64,000 bases of DNA from NCBI RefSeq assembly GCF_005405085.1, contig NZ_BJDJ01000001.1, positions 206,165-270,164 on the forward strand, given 5' to 3'. The first letter of the stretch is position 1, and each line of letters starts with the position of its first letter. The notes beneath the pieces were generated by a model. That model saw only the letters and a program-made list of their open reading frames with translations. It was not told the DNA's origin and ran no database searches. This document shows, piece after piece, positions 1 through 8,033 of the stretch. The position numbers and the translations under genes are program-made. The DNA is from Lactiplantibacillus daowaiensis (GTDB lineage: Bacteria > Bacillota > Bacilli > Lactobacillales > Lactobacillaceae).

Positions 1-604
1 GCTGATTTGCCGTGGTTGCCGCTGCTGACTTAGCTTGGACTTGCGTCGTCGTGGCCGTTTGTGTCGTCTGACTAGCCGTGGTGTCAACCACGTTATCACT
101 AGCCGTAACCACCGTCGTATCGGTGGCGTTGGTCGTTTGCGTGGCTGGTTGGTTAGCCGTGGTGGTACTAGTTGGCGTCGAACTTGTTGCATTCGTCGTT
201 GGCTTCGTCGTTGAACCTTGATTTTGCGTAGACTCATCAACATTTACATCAGTTACTGTTGAACCTGAATCCGTCTCATCAGCACTAGCACTGTGACTAC
301 TACTACTGATCGCGGCATTGCCGTCTTGATCAGTCGCTGGTTGATCACCAGTACTTGACGATGTCGTACTTGATGCCGTTTGATCATCATTAGCACTAGT
401 ATCACTCGCTGTTGACTCAGTCGTGGTCGACCCACTTCTCAAGGTCACCTGCGATTCACTAGTTGCCTTAGCCGAACTTGTCGCCGTGGTATTTGCCGCA
501 GTCGTCGCCGTGGTGGTTGCTTTAGTCGTATCGGCTTTTGCCGTATTAGCCGCTAACAATGTTAATAATGTCGCGGTTCCCGCTAAAATTGTTTTTAATC
601 GCAT
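1..604 (-). CDS. Secreted Ala/Ser/Thr-rich surface protein, N-terminal part
   Basis: The frame is open from an ATG at 604 to the window edge with no stop (201 codons), so only the N-terminus is seen. A strong Shine-Dalgarno (AAGGAGG) precedes the ATG. The first ~25 residues (MRLKTILAGTATLLTLLAAN, then TAKAD) form a classical signal peptide with an A-x-A-like cleavage site. The rest is low-complexity Ala/Ser/Thr with scattered Asp, Asn and Gln, lacking a folded-domain signature. Such AST-rich regions precede catalytic domains in L. plantarum-group peptidoglycan hydrolases and also occur as stalks of wall-anchored adhesins. The functional domain would lie beyond the window edge, so the enzyme class cannot be named. 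Extracellular location is well supported; the function is not. Confidence 0.75.
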   Translation of the reverse strand, partial: MRLKTILAGTATLLTLLAANTAKADTTKATTTATTAANTTATSSAKATSESQVTLRSGSTTTESTASDTSANDDQTASSTTSSSTGDQPATDQDGNAAISSSSHSASADETDSGSTVTDVNVDESTQNQGSTTKPTTNATSSTPTSTTTANQPATQTTNATDTTVVTASDNVVDTTASQTTQTATTTQVQAKSAAATTANQ

Positions 605-676
605 GATCGTTTCTTCCCTCCTTTCTTCAAGGATTGGTTGGTTAATTCAATGTATATAAACCAACGCTACCCTTTA

Positions 677-706
677 ATTATAAATCACTTCATACATTCC
701 TAACAA
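677..706 (-). promoter_or_regulatory. Promoter of the AST-rich secreted protein
   Basis: Reading the minus strand, TTGTTA (706-701) is followed after 18 bases by a perfect TATAAT (682-677). The predicted start is near 670, giving a 5' leader of about 65 bases ahead of the ATG at 604. Confidence 0.55.
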
Positions 707-825
707 TGATTATTATCAAATATCATTAAGCCCGTTAATAGATATAATTATATTTATATTTACAACTAACGACAGTTATAAAAAAACGTCGTTACGCCAA
801 AATCAGCCCTAACCTGTCAAAGAAA

Positions 826-855
826 TTGACTTGCAACCGTTATCGCCGTTATACT
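826..855 (+). promoter_or_regulatory. Promoter of the small membrane protein
   Basis: TTGACT at 826-831 and TATACT at 850-855 are separated by 18 bases, 54 bases upstream of the TTG start at 909. Confidence 0.6.
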
Positions 856-908
856 ATTTGCGAATTGATAAGTAAGTTTGTTGGCATTACCATGAGAGGA
901 AAATAGCA

Positions 909-1115
909 TTGGATCAAAAATTGATTATGACGAACGGACGCCTGATTTTTGCCTTGATTTGCGTGATTGGCGCCGCTTTAATTACCTTACGGGTCAGTCC
1001 AGCCACTTTATATCCAACCTTGCGGGTCTACTTAACTGGCATGGTGATCTTAGGGATCGGGTTGGATATCTTTGGCCGCCTAAAGTTAGCTAAGTTGGAT
1101 AACGATGAATCTTAA
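909..1115 (+). CDS. Small two-TM membrane protein, unknown function
   Basis: A 68-residue protein that starts with TTG; AGAGGA lies 8 bases upstream and no ATG is better placed. Two hydrophobic helices can be seen (about residues 12-28, LIFALICVIGAALITL, and 43-57, GMVILGIGLDIFG), separated by a short polar loop with Arg and Tyr, and the tail is charged (KLAKLDNDES). It has its own promoter and a strong terminator, so it is monocistronic. No family is recognised; it resembles the many short conserved membrane proteins of lactobacilli. The start codon and reality of the gene are supported by RBS, promoter and terminator together. Confidence 0.65.
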   Translation: MDQKLIMTNGRLIFALICVIGAALITLRVSPATLYPTLRVYLTGMVILGIGLDIFGRLKLAKLDNDES

Positions 1116-1123
1116 TTTTGGAC

Positions 1124-1163
1124 GCAAAAAGAGCGTGACCACTTGGGCCGCGCTCTTTTTTGC
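1124..1163. terminator. Bidirectional intrinsic terminator
   Basis: GCAAAAAGAGCG (1124-1135) pairs with CGCTCTTTTTTGC (1151-1163). The A-run and T-run on either side make it usable by both the small membrane protein gene and the convergent MFS gene. Confidence 0.8.
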
Positions 1164-1168
1164 AAGCT

Positions 1169-2416
1169 TTAATTTTCAACTTTAGCGGCCGTTACGTTAA
1201 CAGTCGGTTGGCTCCGCCGCTTGACGATTACGGCTAATCCAACCCCAATCAAGGTAATGACCACATTTAACAAGATAATCATCCGCGGTGCACTAGCACC
1301 AGTGGCTTTGGTTAAATAAGCGGCTAGTGATAAGACCGCATAATTTGCAACACTAGATGCAATCATGACCAAAGACGTTGCTAAACCCTTGCTGTCTGGG
1401 AAGAACCCGACCGTCGTTGAGGTCGCCAATTGTAAGACCCCACCAGCCGCCGCATAACCAATAACGAAACTCCCAATGTAGAGAATCGTCGGACTCGTAA
1501 TGAAGTAACAAAGTAATAGCATCACGACTGAGATACTTGGATACATAATTAAGACGGTGGTTTCTTTTAACCCCATATGGATGAACTGGGCCGTCAACAA
1601 GACCGCAATCGTGGCACCAACGGCATAAAATGACTGTAATACACTCGGATCTTTAATCCCATAGCTCGTTCCCAATTCTTGGTTACAGTTCAACCAAATC
1701 ATAAAGGTCGCTGAACTGGTAAACCCAATCAAGATGGATGCGATTGACGCAGCAGTAAAGCGATGTTGTGGCTTAGCAGTCGTATCAGCTTTCGTAGCTG
1801 GTGTTTTGGCCGTTTGTTTAGGGAATGGTAAGATCAAAACTAAGATGGCATCGATCACCATTAGTAACCCACAAGCAATGAAAATCACTTGATAAGACAT
1901 ATTCGCACTAGCCACTAAGCCAATGACGAATGGTAAGACGAATTGAGCGACGGTAATCGCAAACTTAGTAAATAAGTTCGCAATCGACGCGGACTTTGGA
2001 AAAATCTCCATCACACTAGGTGATACACAAGTATCTAAGAAGGAATTGGCAATCCCATTCATCACACCGACGCCATAAGCAAACCACATGCTATGCACAC
2101 TGATCATGCCAAAGAAGAACGCCGCATACAAGGCCATGCCAATAAACCCACTGACGCGCCGGCCGACTTTATCGGAAATCGGTCCCGCAAATGGATACGC
2201 AATCAAGCGACCTAAGCCATATGCTGCAATGACGGAGACGACCATACTAACATCGATCACACCGCTGGCCGAAGTCGTCGCGCCCCAAGCCTTTGCAAAC
2301 TCGGTTTTATATTGCCCCATGATTGATGACGCAATCCCTAAGATAAAATAAGCAAAGTAAAGCGCCAGCGCAGTTGGATAATACTTTTTATTAGAGTTGG
2401 TGGTGGTGGTTGTCAT
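1169..2416 (-). CDS. MFS transporter, probable quinate/shikimate carrier
   Basis: A 415-residue integral membrane protein with about 12 hydrophobic helices and a central charged loop near residues 195-220. The MFS motif A is visible after helix 2 (AGPISDKVGRR, about residues 77-87). It is the last gene of the quinate/shikimate operon: its ATG lies 3 bases after the stop of the upstream dehydrogenase gene and is preceded by GGAGG. That position suggests uptake of quinate, shikimate or a related hydroxy acid, as MFS carriers do in the qui operons of Listeria; substrate is inferred from context only. It is a clear paralogue of the MFS carrier at 43118-44338: both begin with a Tyr-x-Pro-x-Ala-Leu-x-(I/L)-Tyr segment, then an ILG(I/M)A(S/T) motif. 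Confidence 0.8.
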   Translation of the reverse strand: MTTTTTNSNKKYYPTALALYFAYFILGIASSIMGQYKTEFAKAWGATTSASGVIDVSMVVSVIAAYGLGRLIAYPFAGPISDKVGRRVSGFIGMALYAAFFFGMISVHSMWFAYGVGVMNGIANSFLDTCVSPSVMEIFPKSASIANLFTKFAITVAQFVLPFVIGLVASANMSYQVIFIACGLLMVIDAILVLILPFPKQTAKTPATKADTTAKPQHRFTAASIASILIGFTSSATFMIWLNCNQELGTSYGIKDPSVLQSFYAVGATIAVLLTAQFIHMGLKETTVLIMYPSISVVMLLLCYFITSPTILYIGSFVIGYAAAGGVLQLATSTTVGFFPDSKGLATSLVMIASSVANYAVLSLAAYLTKATGASAPRMIILLNVVITLIGVGLAVIVKRRSQPTVNVTAAKVEN

Positions 2417-2418
2417 GA

Positions 2419-3303
2419 TTAATTACCTCCGGTATCGCTGAAGAAGAGTCGTTTGACATCATCAACCGGCATCTCTTGCCCAGTATAGAGTTTAAAAGCT
2501 GCGGCCCCTTGCCAAACCAACATGCCTTTACCACCAATCGTGGTACTGCCTTGCGCCTTGGCATCAGCAAGCATCTTCGTCGTGGCTGGACTGTAGACCG
2601 TGTCTGTAACCACTAAATCGGGCCGAAAGACACTAACATCTTTAATGTTACTTTGATCAGGATGTGGATTCATGCCTACTTTAGTCGCATTCGCTAAAAT
2701 ATCACTGGCTTTGATAGCTTCAGTTAAAGCGGTTTGATCATTGATATCACCCACTTCAACGTGGCAAGCCGGAACTTTAGCCATGATCTTTTGCGCGGTT
2801 AGTTCTGCATTTTTAAAGAAAGCATCTTTAGGATTAAAGATGCGAATGACTGCGGCACCTTCCAAGGCCATTTGGACCGCAATCGCCGTCCCAGCACCGC
2901 CAGCACCTAAAATCGTCAAGCGTTTGCCTTGAGGATCAACATCATGGTGTCGCAAATTTTCAACATAGCCAGCGCCATCCGTATTGTGACCAACTAAAAC
3001 ACCGTCATTATTGACAATCGTGTTGACTGCCCCAATCAATTCAGCGGCTGGCGACAGTTCATCAACTAATTCAGCGGCGACCTTTTTACAAGGCATCGTG
3101 ACGTTAGCCCCACGCATGTTAAAAATCCGCATTTTTTCTAAGGCACTCGCCATTTGGTCAGCTTGGATATCAAAAGCTAAGTAAGCATCATTGATCCCGG
3201 CTTGTTCAAAACTATAGTTATACATGGCTGGGGAACCGGAATGGCCCACCGGCGACCCAAACAACCCCAACATCGTTGTATGCCCATCAATTCGTGACTC
3301 CAT
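2419..3303 (-). CDS. Quinate/shikimate dehydrogenase, YdiB type (copy 1)
   Basis: A 294-residue protein of the AroE/YdiB fold. The start is the ATG at 3303, 10 bases after AGGAGGG; a TTG nine bases further upstream is too close to that site. Visible are the substrate motif HSGSP (residues 21-25, Ser-x-Ser), NVTMPCK with catalytic Lys73, NTDG with catalytic Asp109, the dinucleotide loop GAGGAG near 136-141, and the C-terminal GKGMLVWQGA. The segment FNPKDAFF after the Rossmann loop matches YdiB (FNRRDEFF) rather than the NRT motif of NADP-specific AroE, so NAD or mixed use is expected. It probably oxidises quinate or shikimate to the 3-dehydro acid in the cytoplasm. A tandem paralogue of equal length sits immediately upstream. 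Confidence 0.88.
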   Translation of the reverse strand: MESRIDGHTTMLGLFGSPVGHSGSPAMYNYSFEQAGINDAYLAFDIQADQMASALEKMRIFNMRGANVTMPCKKVAAELVDELSPAAELIGAVNTIVNNDGVLVGHNTDGAGYVENLRHHDVDPQGKRLTILGAGGAGTAIAVQMALEGAAVIRIFNPKDAFFKNAELTAQKIMAKVPACHVEVGDINDQTALTEAIKASDILANATKVGMNPHPDQSNIKDVSVFRPDLVVTDTVYSPATTKMLADAKAQGSTTIGGKGMLVWQGAAAFKLYTGQEMPVDDVKRLFFSDTGGN

Positions 3304-3336
3304 AATCGTCAATCCCTCCTGTTAATCAATCCTTCA

Positions 3337-4221
3337 TTAATGTTGCGCTGCCGCTTGTTTGGCTTCATAAGCTTGATACGCGTCAGTTGGCATTTCTTGA
3401 CCCGTAAATAGCGTATAAGCTGCGGCCCCTTGCCATAGCAACATGCCTTTACCAGGCGCAACCGTGCAACCTAGCTTTTCTGCATCTTCAATTAGCGTGG
3501 TCTTCAATGGGTTATAAACCGTATCCGCCACCACTAAATCTGACCGTAAGAAGCTTGGATCAATCAGTGATTGACCATCTAATGGCTTCATCCCAACAAT
3601 CGTCGCATTCACTAAAATATCCGCATCGGCGATTTCAGCCTTTAACTTCGCTTGATCAGCTAATGGATAAACGTTAACCTCAACTTCTGGCTTGGCATCA
3701 TGCAACTTAGCTTGCGTCTTTTCGGCATTGGCATAAAAACTATCATCTTGGTTAAAGATTGAAATTGCCCGCGCCCCATCTAAGGCACATTGGACTTGTA
3801 AGGCTGTGGCAGCACCGCCAGCACCTAAGACGACCAATTTTTTGCCTTTGACGTCAACGCCATTTTCTTTTAAGTTACGAACAAAGCCGATACCGTCCGT
3901 AATATGTCCCGTTAGCTTGCCATCATCATTAACGATCACGTTGATTGCGCCCACGATTTTAGCCGCTGGTGATAAATCATCCACTAAAGTGGCAGCCACC
4001 GTCTTGCAAGGCATCGTGACATTGCTGCCGCGGACTTTAAATAGCCGTAAAGCATCGATGGCTTGTGGCATTTGATCTTTTTGCACGTCAAAGGCTAAGT
4101 AAGCATAATCGAGGCCTTGATGTTGAAAGCTAAAGTTATACATCGCTGGGGAACCTGAGTGACCAACTGGTGACCCTAGTAACGTAAATAAACCGGTCGT
4201 TCCTGAAATTCGTTTTTCCAT
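3337..4221 (-). CDS. Quinate/shikimate dehydrogenase, YdiB type (copy 2)
   Basis: A 294-residue paralogue of the gene just downstream. I chose the ATG at 4221, about 13 bases after AAGGAG; an upstream in-frame extension of 28 codons has no ribosome site. HSGSP (21-25), NVTMPCK with Lys73, and GAGGAAT near 136-142 are present. The NTDG motif reads ITDG (107-110): the Asn is Ile while catalytic Asp109 is kept. Since that Asn helps hold the substrate, altered preference (shikimate versus quinate or a deoxy analogue) is plausible. The coenzyme segment FNQDDSFY is YdiB-like. Tandem copies with differing active sites suggest two steps or two substrates in one pathway, not simple redundancy. Confidence 0.88.
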   Translation of the reverse strand: MEKRISGTTGLFTLLGSPVGHSGSPAMYNFSFQHQGLDYAYLAFDVQKDQMPQAIDALRLFKVRGSNVTMPCKTVAATLVDDLSPAAKIVGAINVIVNDDGKLTGHITDGIGFVRNLKENGVDVKGKKLVVLGAGGAATALQVQCALDGARAISIFNQDDSFYANAEKTQAKLHDAKPEVEVNVYPLADQAKLKAEIADADILVNATIVGMKPLDGQSLIDPSFLRSDLVVADTVYNPLKTTLIEDAEKLGCTVAPGKGMLLWQGAAAYTLFTGQEMPTDAYQAYEAKQAAAQH

Positions 4222-4261
4222 AATAATATGACACTCCTTAGTTTTAGGTCGTTTTAAACGT

Positions 4262-4297
4262 GAAAGGAGACCGAGACAGCTGTCCCAGTCTCCTTTC
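4262..4297 (-). other. Intra-operon hairpin between SDR and dehydrogenase
   Basis: GAAAGGAGAC at 4262-4271 pairs with GTCTCCTTTC at 4288-4297, with further pairing around GACAGCTGTC in the centre. On the minus strand no T-run follows, so it looks like an mRNA processing or stabilising hairpin rather than a terminator. Confidence 0.6.
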
Positions 4298-4320
4298 GAC
4301 CACATTCAAATGATATGCAA

Positions 4321-5160
4321 TTATTTCTTAGCTGGTTGATGATGATCGATGGCGTATTGACGACGGCCACCTGGCTTTGGAATCATGTCAGAAATCATCA
4401 TGTTCAAGCCACCATCAACAGTGACTTCACCACCATTAGTGTAGTCAGAACGATCACTGGCTAACCAAAGAACGGTGTTGGCGATATCGTCTAAGTTACC
4501 GATCCGCTTGCTAGCGACTAAGCGCTTGCGGCCATCTTCAACTTTAGGATCGCTGTAGAAGTTTTCTGAAAGTGGCGTCTTAACCAAGCATGGGAGGACA
4601 CAGTTACTACGAACCCCATATTGGCCCCATTCAGCAGCCATTTGTTTCGACATCATGTTGACGCCAGCTTTAGTGGTACTGTAAGCCCCACTATAAGTTT
4701 CTGGATAGCGAGAAGCGACCGTTGAGATATGGACCATGTTCCCATGTTTTTGTTGAATCATCACACGACCAAACCGTTGTGACATTAAGAAGTAGCCCGT
4801 CAAGTTGACGTTTAAAGCCGCTTGCCATTCGTCTAAACGTAAGTCTTCTAATGGTGAGAAACGGAGAATTGCGGCGGTGTTAACTAAGACATCGACTTCA
4901 CCGAAAGTATCAACAACCTTCTTAACGGCCGCATCAACTTCAGCTTCATTAGTCGTATTGCAGACCACTGCAACCGTCTTAATCCCATATTGATCAGCCA
5001 ACTTTTTCGCATAAGCTTCAGTCTTATCTTCAATCATATCAACTAAAGCAATGTTAGCACCTTGCTTGGCAAATTCTTCACAGAACTTAGTCCCCATCCC
5101 ACCGACAGCACCGGTGACAACAACAACTTTACCATTTAATCCTAACCAACTATCACTCAT
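4321..5160 (-). CDS. Short-chain dehydrogenase/reductase of the quinate/shikimate operon
   Basis: A 279-residue classical SDR. The coenzyme motif TGAVGGMG is at residues 16-23 with Asp41 at the end of beta-2, which favours NAD. NTAA (94-97) stands for the NNAG motif, and the catalytic set is Ser146, Tyr160 and Lys164 (YSTTK). It lacks a membrane segment and acts in the cytoplasm. It is cotranscribed with the dehydratase-like gene 23 bases upstream and the two YdiB-type dehydrogenases downstream. Its substrate is probably an alicyclic hydroxy acid of the quinate/shikimate series, perhaps in the reductive branch leading to dihydroxycyclohexane carboxylates described for lactobacilli; that is inference from context. 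The class is certain, the reaction is not. Confidence 0.85.
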   Translation of the reverse strand: MSDSWLGLNGKVVVVTGAVGGMGTKFCEEFAKQGANIALVDMIEDKTEAYAKKLADQYGIKTVAVVCNTTNEAEVDAAVKKVVDTFGEVDVLVNTAAILRFSPLEDLRLDEWQAALNVNLTGYFLMSQRFGRVMIQQKHGNMVHISTVASRYPETYSGAYSTTKAGVNMMSKQMAAEWGQYGVRSNCVLPCLVKTPLSENFYSDPKVEDGRKRLVASKRIGNLDDIANTVLWLASDRSDYTNGGEVTVDGGLNMMISDMIPKPGGRRQYAIDHHQPAKK

Positions 5161-5183
5161 ATTTAATTCCTCCTAATCAATTA

Positions 5184-6035
5184 TTACGCGTTTACTGGAT
5201 CTTTTAAAATTTCAGGCCAAGCCTTTTGAACGGTTGCGACCGTTTGTTTGTAGGTATAATCAGCGACGTAGTCAATCCCTTTTGCCATGTAGGCATCAGA
5301 AATCACTTCAACCCCAATGACCTTTGGATCAACGCCAGCATCTTTAATCATCTTAACGAAACCAGCCGTATCTAAGTCACCAGCACCTGGTGCTAAGCGG
5401 TCATGCATGGATTCATCCCGCAAGATTGAATCTGCATATGGCCGGGTGTAAGCATCGTCGATTTGAATTGAGATGACCCGCTTGGCTTGTTCTTTCGTCA
5501 ATAAATCATATGGTTGGTTGGCGCGAACCCAGTGCCACATATCTAATAACATGTAAACATTGTCGCAGTCAGCCTTTTGCATGATCTTCCAAGTCTTATC
5601 CAAGTTTGGTAACCCGCTGTATGGCATTGGTTCTAGGGCGATGATATATTGACCAGCCCGAGCAGCCAATTCTTGTAACTTCTTAGCGGTGTAATCAATT
5701 GAATAATCTTCCATTAAACCAGTATTGATATGTTTAACGCCGAACAAGTCACACATATGGAAACAAGTTTGTTCCTTGTATTTTTGTTCGTAAGAGCGTT
5801 CTGCTTCACACCATTGCACGATATATTCAACTTCGGTACAACGAATGTTGTATTTAGCTAAAGTAGCCAAGATATCTTGGTCGGTCAACCCTTCATTTAA
5901 GGCATCAACGTAAGTTTCAGCCCGTAAACCGATGCCATCGTAGCCTGCTTCACTAGCAGCCTTGCAACGATCTTCAAAACTACACTTGTCGCCTAATGTC
6001 CAGGAACTAATGGTAATTGGATGTGTCTTCGTCAT
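5184..6035 (-). CDS. TIM-barrel 3-dehydroshikimate dehydratase-like protein
   Basis: A 283-residue sugar-phosphate isomerase/AP-endonuclease-2 type TIM barrel. I chose the ATG at 6035, 7 bases after GGAGGA; an upstream extension of 11 codons has no ribosome site. Four likely metal ligands lie at strand ends: Glu135 (ALEPMP), Asp165 (LLDMWHW), Gln191 (SIQIDD) and Glu243 (GVEVIS), with His168 nearby. This Glu-Asp-Gln-Glu pattern and spacing match QuiC/QsuB-type 3-dehydroshikimate dehydratases, which convert 3-dehydroshikimate to protocatechuate. It leads the operon with an SDR, two YdiB-type dehydrogenases and an MFS carrier, and faces a LysR gene. A sugar isomerase/epimerase role is the alternative, but context favours the aromatic route. 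Confidence 0.75.
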   Translation of the reverse strand: MTKTHPITISSWTLGDKCSFEDRCKAASEAGYDGIGLRAETYVDALNEGLTDQDILATLAKYNIRCTEVEYIVQWCEAERSYEQKYKEQTCFHMCDLFGVKHINTGLMEDYSIDYTAKKLQELAARAGQYIIALEPMPYSGLPNLDKTWKIMQKADCDNVYMLLDMWHWVRANQPYDLLTKEQAKRVISIQIDDAYTRPYADSILRDESMHDRLAPGAGDLDTAGFVKMIKDAGVDPKVIGVEVISDAYMAKGIDYVADYTYKQTVATVQKAWPEILKDPVNA

Positions 6036-6249
6036 AATTGATTCCTCCAAATTGTGGATTTTCAGCATGCATGCTCTTTAATTCACATAATTTATTTTAC
6101 AAGACTAATGTAAGCGTTTTTCGTAATAGCGTCCAATTGCTTTTGTCCACAGTGAACCATAGCCAAAAGTTATTAATTCTGGTATATTAGCTATAGTAAG
6201 CGCTGGCAATCCCCGTTTGCATTACTCTTTATTGGAGGTTACATGTGGC

Positions 6250-7155
6250 ATGAACTTAGATCATCTGCGGTATTTCGTGGCCCTATCACGGACCGAAAAC
6301 TATACCCAAACTGCCAAACTGTTACATATTACACAACCAAGTTTGACTAAAGCGATCCATTCATTAGAAAGTGAATTAAACATCGCCCTCTTTAAGCGCA
6401 CTGGCCGTAACGTGGTTTTAACTCCTGCCGGCAAATTATTCGCTAATGGGGTCGAATCATCCTTAATCACCCTAGATAAAAGCATTGCTGATATTAAAAC
6501 CTTCAATCAACAAAAAGCGATTATTCGCGTAGCATCACTACGCACCATGAGTATTAAATGGTTACCTGACATGGCGCAACGGTTCCTACAGGCGACGAAT
6601 AATGCGGCCATTCGGTTTCAATTCAATACTGATACGGGCTTGTCACCCGATATTTTAAACGGCCTGCGCGCTAAGAAGTACGATGTGGCTTTTTGCTCGA
6701 AATTAGATAACTACAGCGACTTGGATTTCTTTCCGGTCGCCGAGCAAACGATGGTTTGCATCACACCTGTCGATCATGCCTTAGCCAATCGCTCAAGCAT
6801 CAACTTAACTGAAACGCTTGCCTATCCACAAATTACGTTCTCTGAACGCAGTGGCTTGCACCCAATCATGACTAAATTATTCAACGACTGTGGCGGCCAA
6901 CCGATCAGCGCCTACTCAGTTGAGGAAGATCAAGCCATTGCTGGTTTAGTCGCCAATGGGTTTGGGATTGCGGTGGTCCCAAACATGTCGATTTTGCAAA
7001 CGATGCCCGTCAAAGTAATCCCACTCTCATTTCCAAATTGGCAACGGATCCTTTACATGGCCGCTTTGAAAACGGCGACGCCACAACCAGCCGTGACGCA
7101 ATTTATTAGCTTTGTCCGTGACCAAAGCAAACAACTTTCAATTAATAATATTTAA
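6250..7155 (+). CDS. LysR-type regulator of the quinate/shikimate operon (QuiR-like)
   Basis: A 301-residue LTTR. The start is the ATG at 6250, 11 bases after GGAGG; an in-frame ATG 33 bases earlier has no such site. The N-terminal winged helix-turn-helix is plain (TAKLLHITQPSLTKAIHSLE, about residues 17-36), followed by a periplasmic-binding-protein-like effector domain. It is divergent from the quinate/shikimate operon, the usual layout for a LysR activator of its neighbour. In Listeria the equivalent QuiR activates qui operons in response to shikimate, so a shikimate-pathway acid is the likely effector. Binding probably occurs in the 214-base divergent region 6036-6249. Confidence 0.85.
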   Translation: MNLDHLRYFVALSRTENYTQTAKLLHITQPSLTKAIHSLESELNIALFKRTGRNVVLTPAGKLFANGVESSLITLDKSIADIKTFNQQKAIIRVASLRTMSIKWLPDMAQRFLQATNNAAIRFQFNTDTGLSPDILNGLRAKKYDVAFCSKLDNYSDLDFFPVAEQTMVCITPVDHALANRSSINLTETLAYPQITFSERSGLHPIMTKLFNDCGGQPISAYSVEEDQAIAGLVANGFGIAVVPNMSILQTMPVKVIPLSFPNWQRILYMAALKTATPQPAVTQFISFVRDQSKQLSINNI

Positions 7156-8033
7156 TCAGACGTGTGTTAAAAGATAGCGTGAGCTGCTGCTTTTGACACA
7201 CGTTTTGTGGTCATCGGCAAACCACTTATTATAATAAAAAATTATACTGACCTTACAAACTAACTGGTAAAACAGTGTTTTACTGTTAAAAATCGTCACA
7301 AGTATTATAATTGCTTATAGTGATTGTGAATGGCATTGGGCTGCTGGTTTTAATCCAACACCCCTTCAAGCGATAATTACCAGTTATCACTTGAAAACTA
7401 AAAGTGATAATGGCGCTCTTATTTGAAAGCGCTATTAAAAATAGTTATAACTTAGACCCGTTAACTATCACTGCGGCACCCAGCGCCTAATTAGGCCAGT
7501 GCTTTTATGGCAACTTGCTGCTGGCCTTGAGACGCTGATTGCGTCAATCTGGCACGCAACATTAATTTTGCTTATAGTTTAAACCCGTTAACGACTTTTA
7601 CGGGCAGCTGCCAAGTTACTTTGTCTTAGTCTGACTAAATGCCGGTCGTCACAATTAATTTAAGACCAATCCAACAGTGCCTTAATTAATAACTGATCAT
7701 CATAGCCAACTAGGCACATTCGCTTGTTATCAGTATTTAGACCAGTTTTAGTTATCAGGCTATAAACATTACTTATAGCTTAAGGGCCTGCACAATTAGA
7801 TTACTAATTGCCCTAAATTAAATACCCGGTGTCATAAATCGCGCAATTATCGTTATATTCGTGGTATGATTAATTGGTCGATTGATAACTAAACTAATCA
7901 ACGACCGTAATCCAACAACACCTTAACCGATAACGATTTTTTATAACCGGCAGCTAAAAGTTCCATTGAAACGGAACCCTAACGGTTAGTATTACCTAAC
8001 ACGTACGAACAATTTTATGGAGGCTGCATTTCT
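7156..8033. other. 880-base structured non-coding region between two LysR genes
   Basis: No frame of useful length is open on either strand. The stretch holds several palindromes: GCCTAATTAGGC (7485-7496, perfect), a GACGC/GCGTC hairpin near 7530-7545, TTAGTC/GACTAA near 7626-7638, a GGTCG..TTGAT / ATCAA..CGACC inverted repeat at 7877-7907 and CTAACGGTTAG (7979-7989). Short direct repeats recur: CTTATAG at 7314-7320, 7571-7577 and 7771-7777, and AATCCAACA at 7352-7360, 7668-7676 and 7909-7917. ACCCGTTAAC occurs twice (7456-7465 and 7583-7592). This may be an eroded gene, a repeat-rich regulatory block or small RNAs. Confidence 0.5.
7160..7207 (+). terminator. Terminator of the QuiR-like gene
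   Basis: ACGTGTGTTAAAAG (7160-7173) pairs with CTTTTGACACACGT (7190-7203) followed by a short T-run. It lies 5 bases after the stop codon. Confidence 0.65.

Larger units (their letters stand above)
605..908. other. Divergent intergenic region with two promoters
   Basis: No coding frame is visible. The left half is AT-rich and carries the promoter of the AST-rich secreted protein; the right half carries the promoter of the small membrane protein. No riboswitch-like structure was recognised. Confidence 0.6.

Noticed and set aside
1..604. Low-complexity Ser/Thr coding region considered as a tandem DNA repeat array
   Set aside because: The codons are Ala/Ser/Thr-rich but there is no exact repeated unit.
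6109..6122. cre-like TGTAAGCGTTTTTC upstream of the quinate operon
   Set aside because: The first half is good but the final CA is lost (12 of 14), and no promoter could be aligned with it, so it was not listed as a site.
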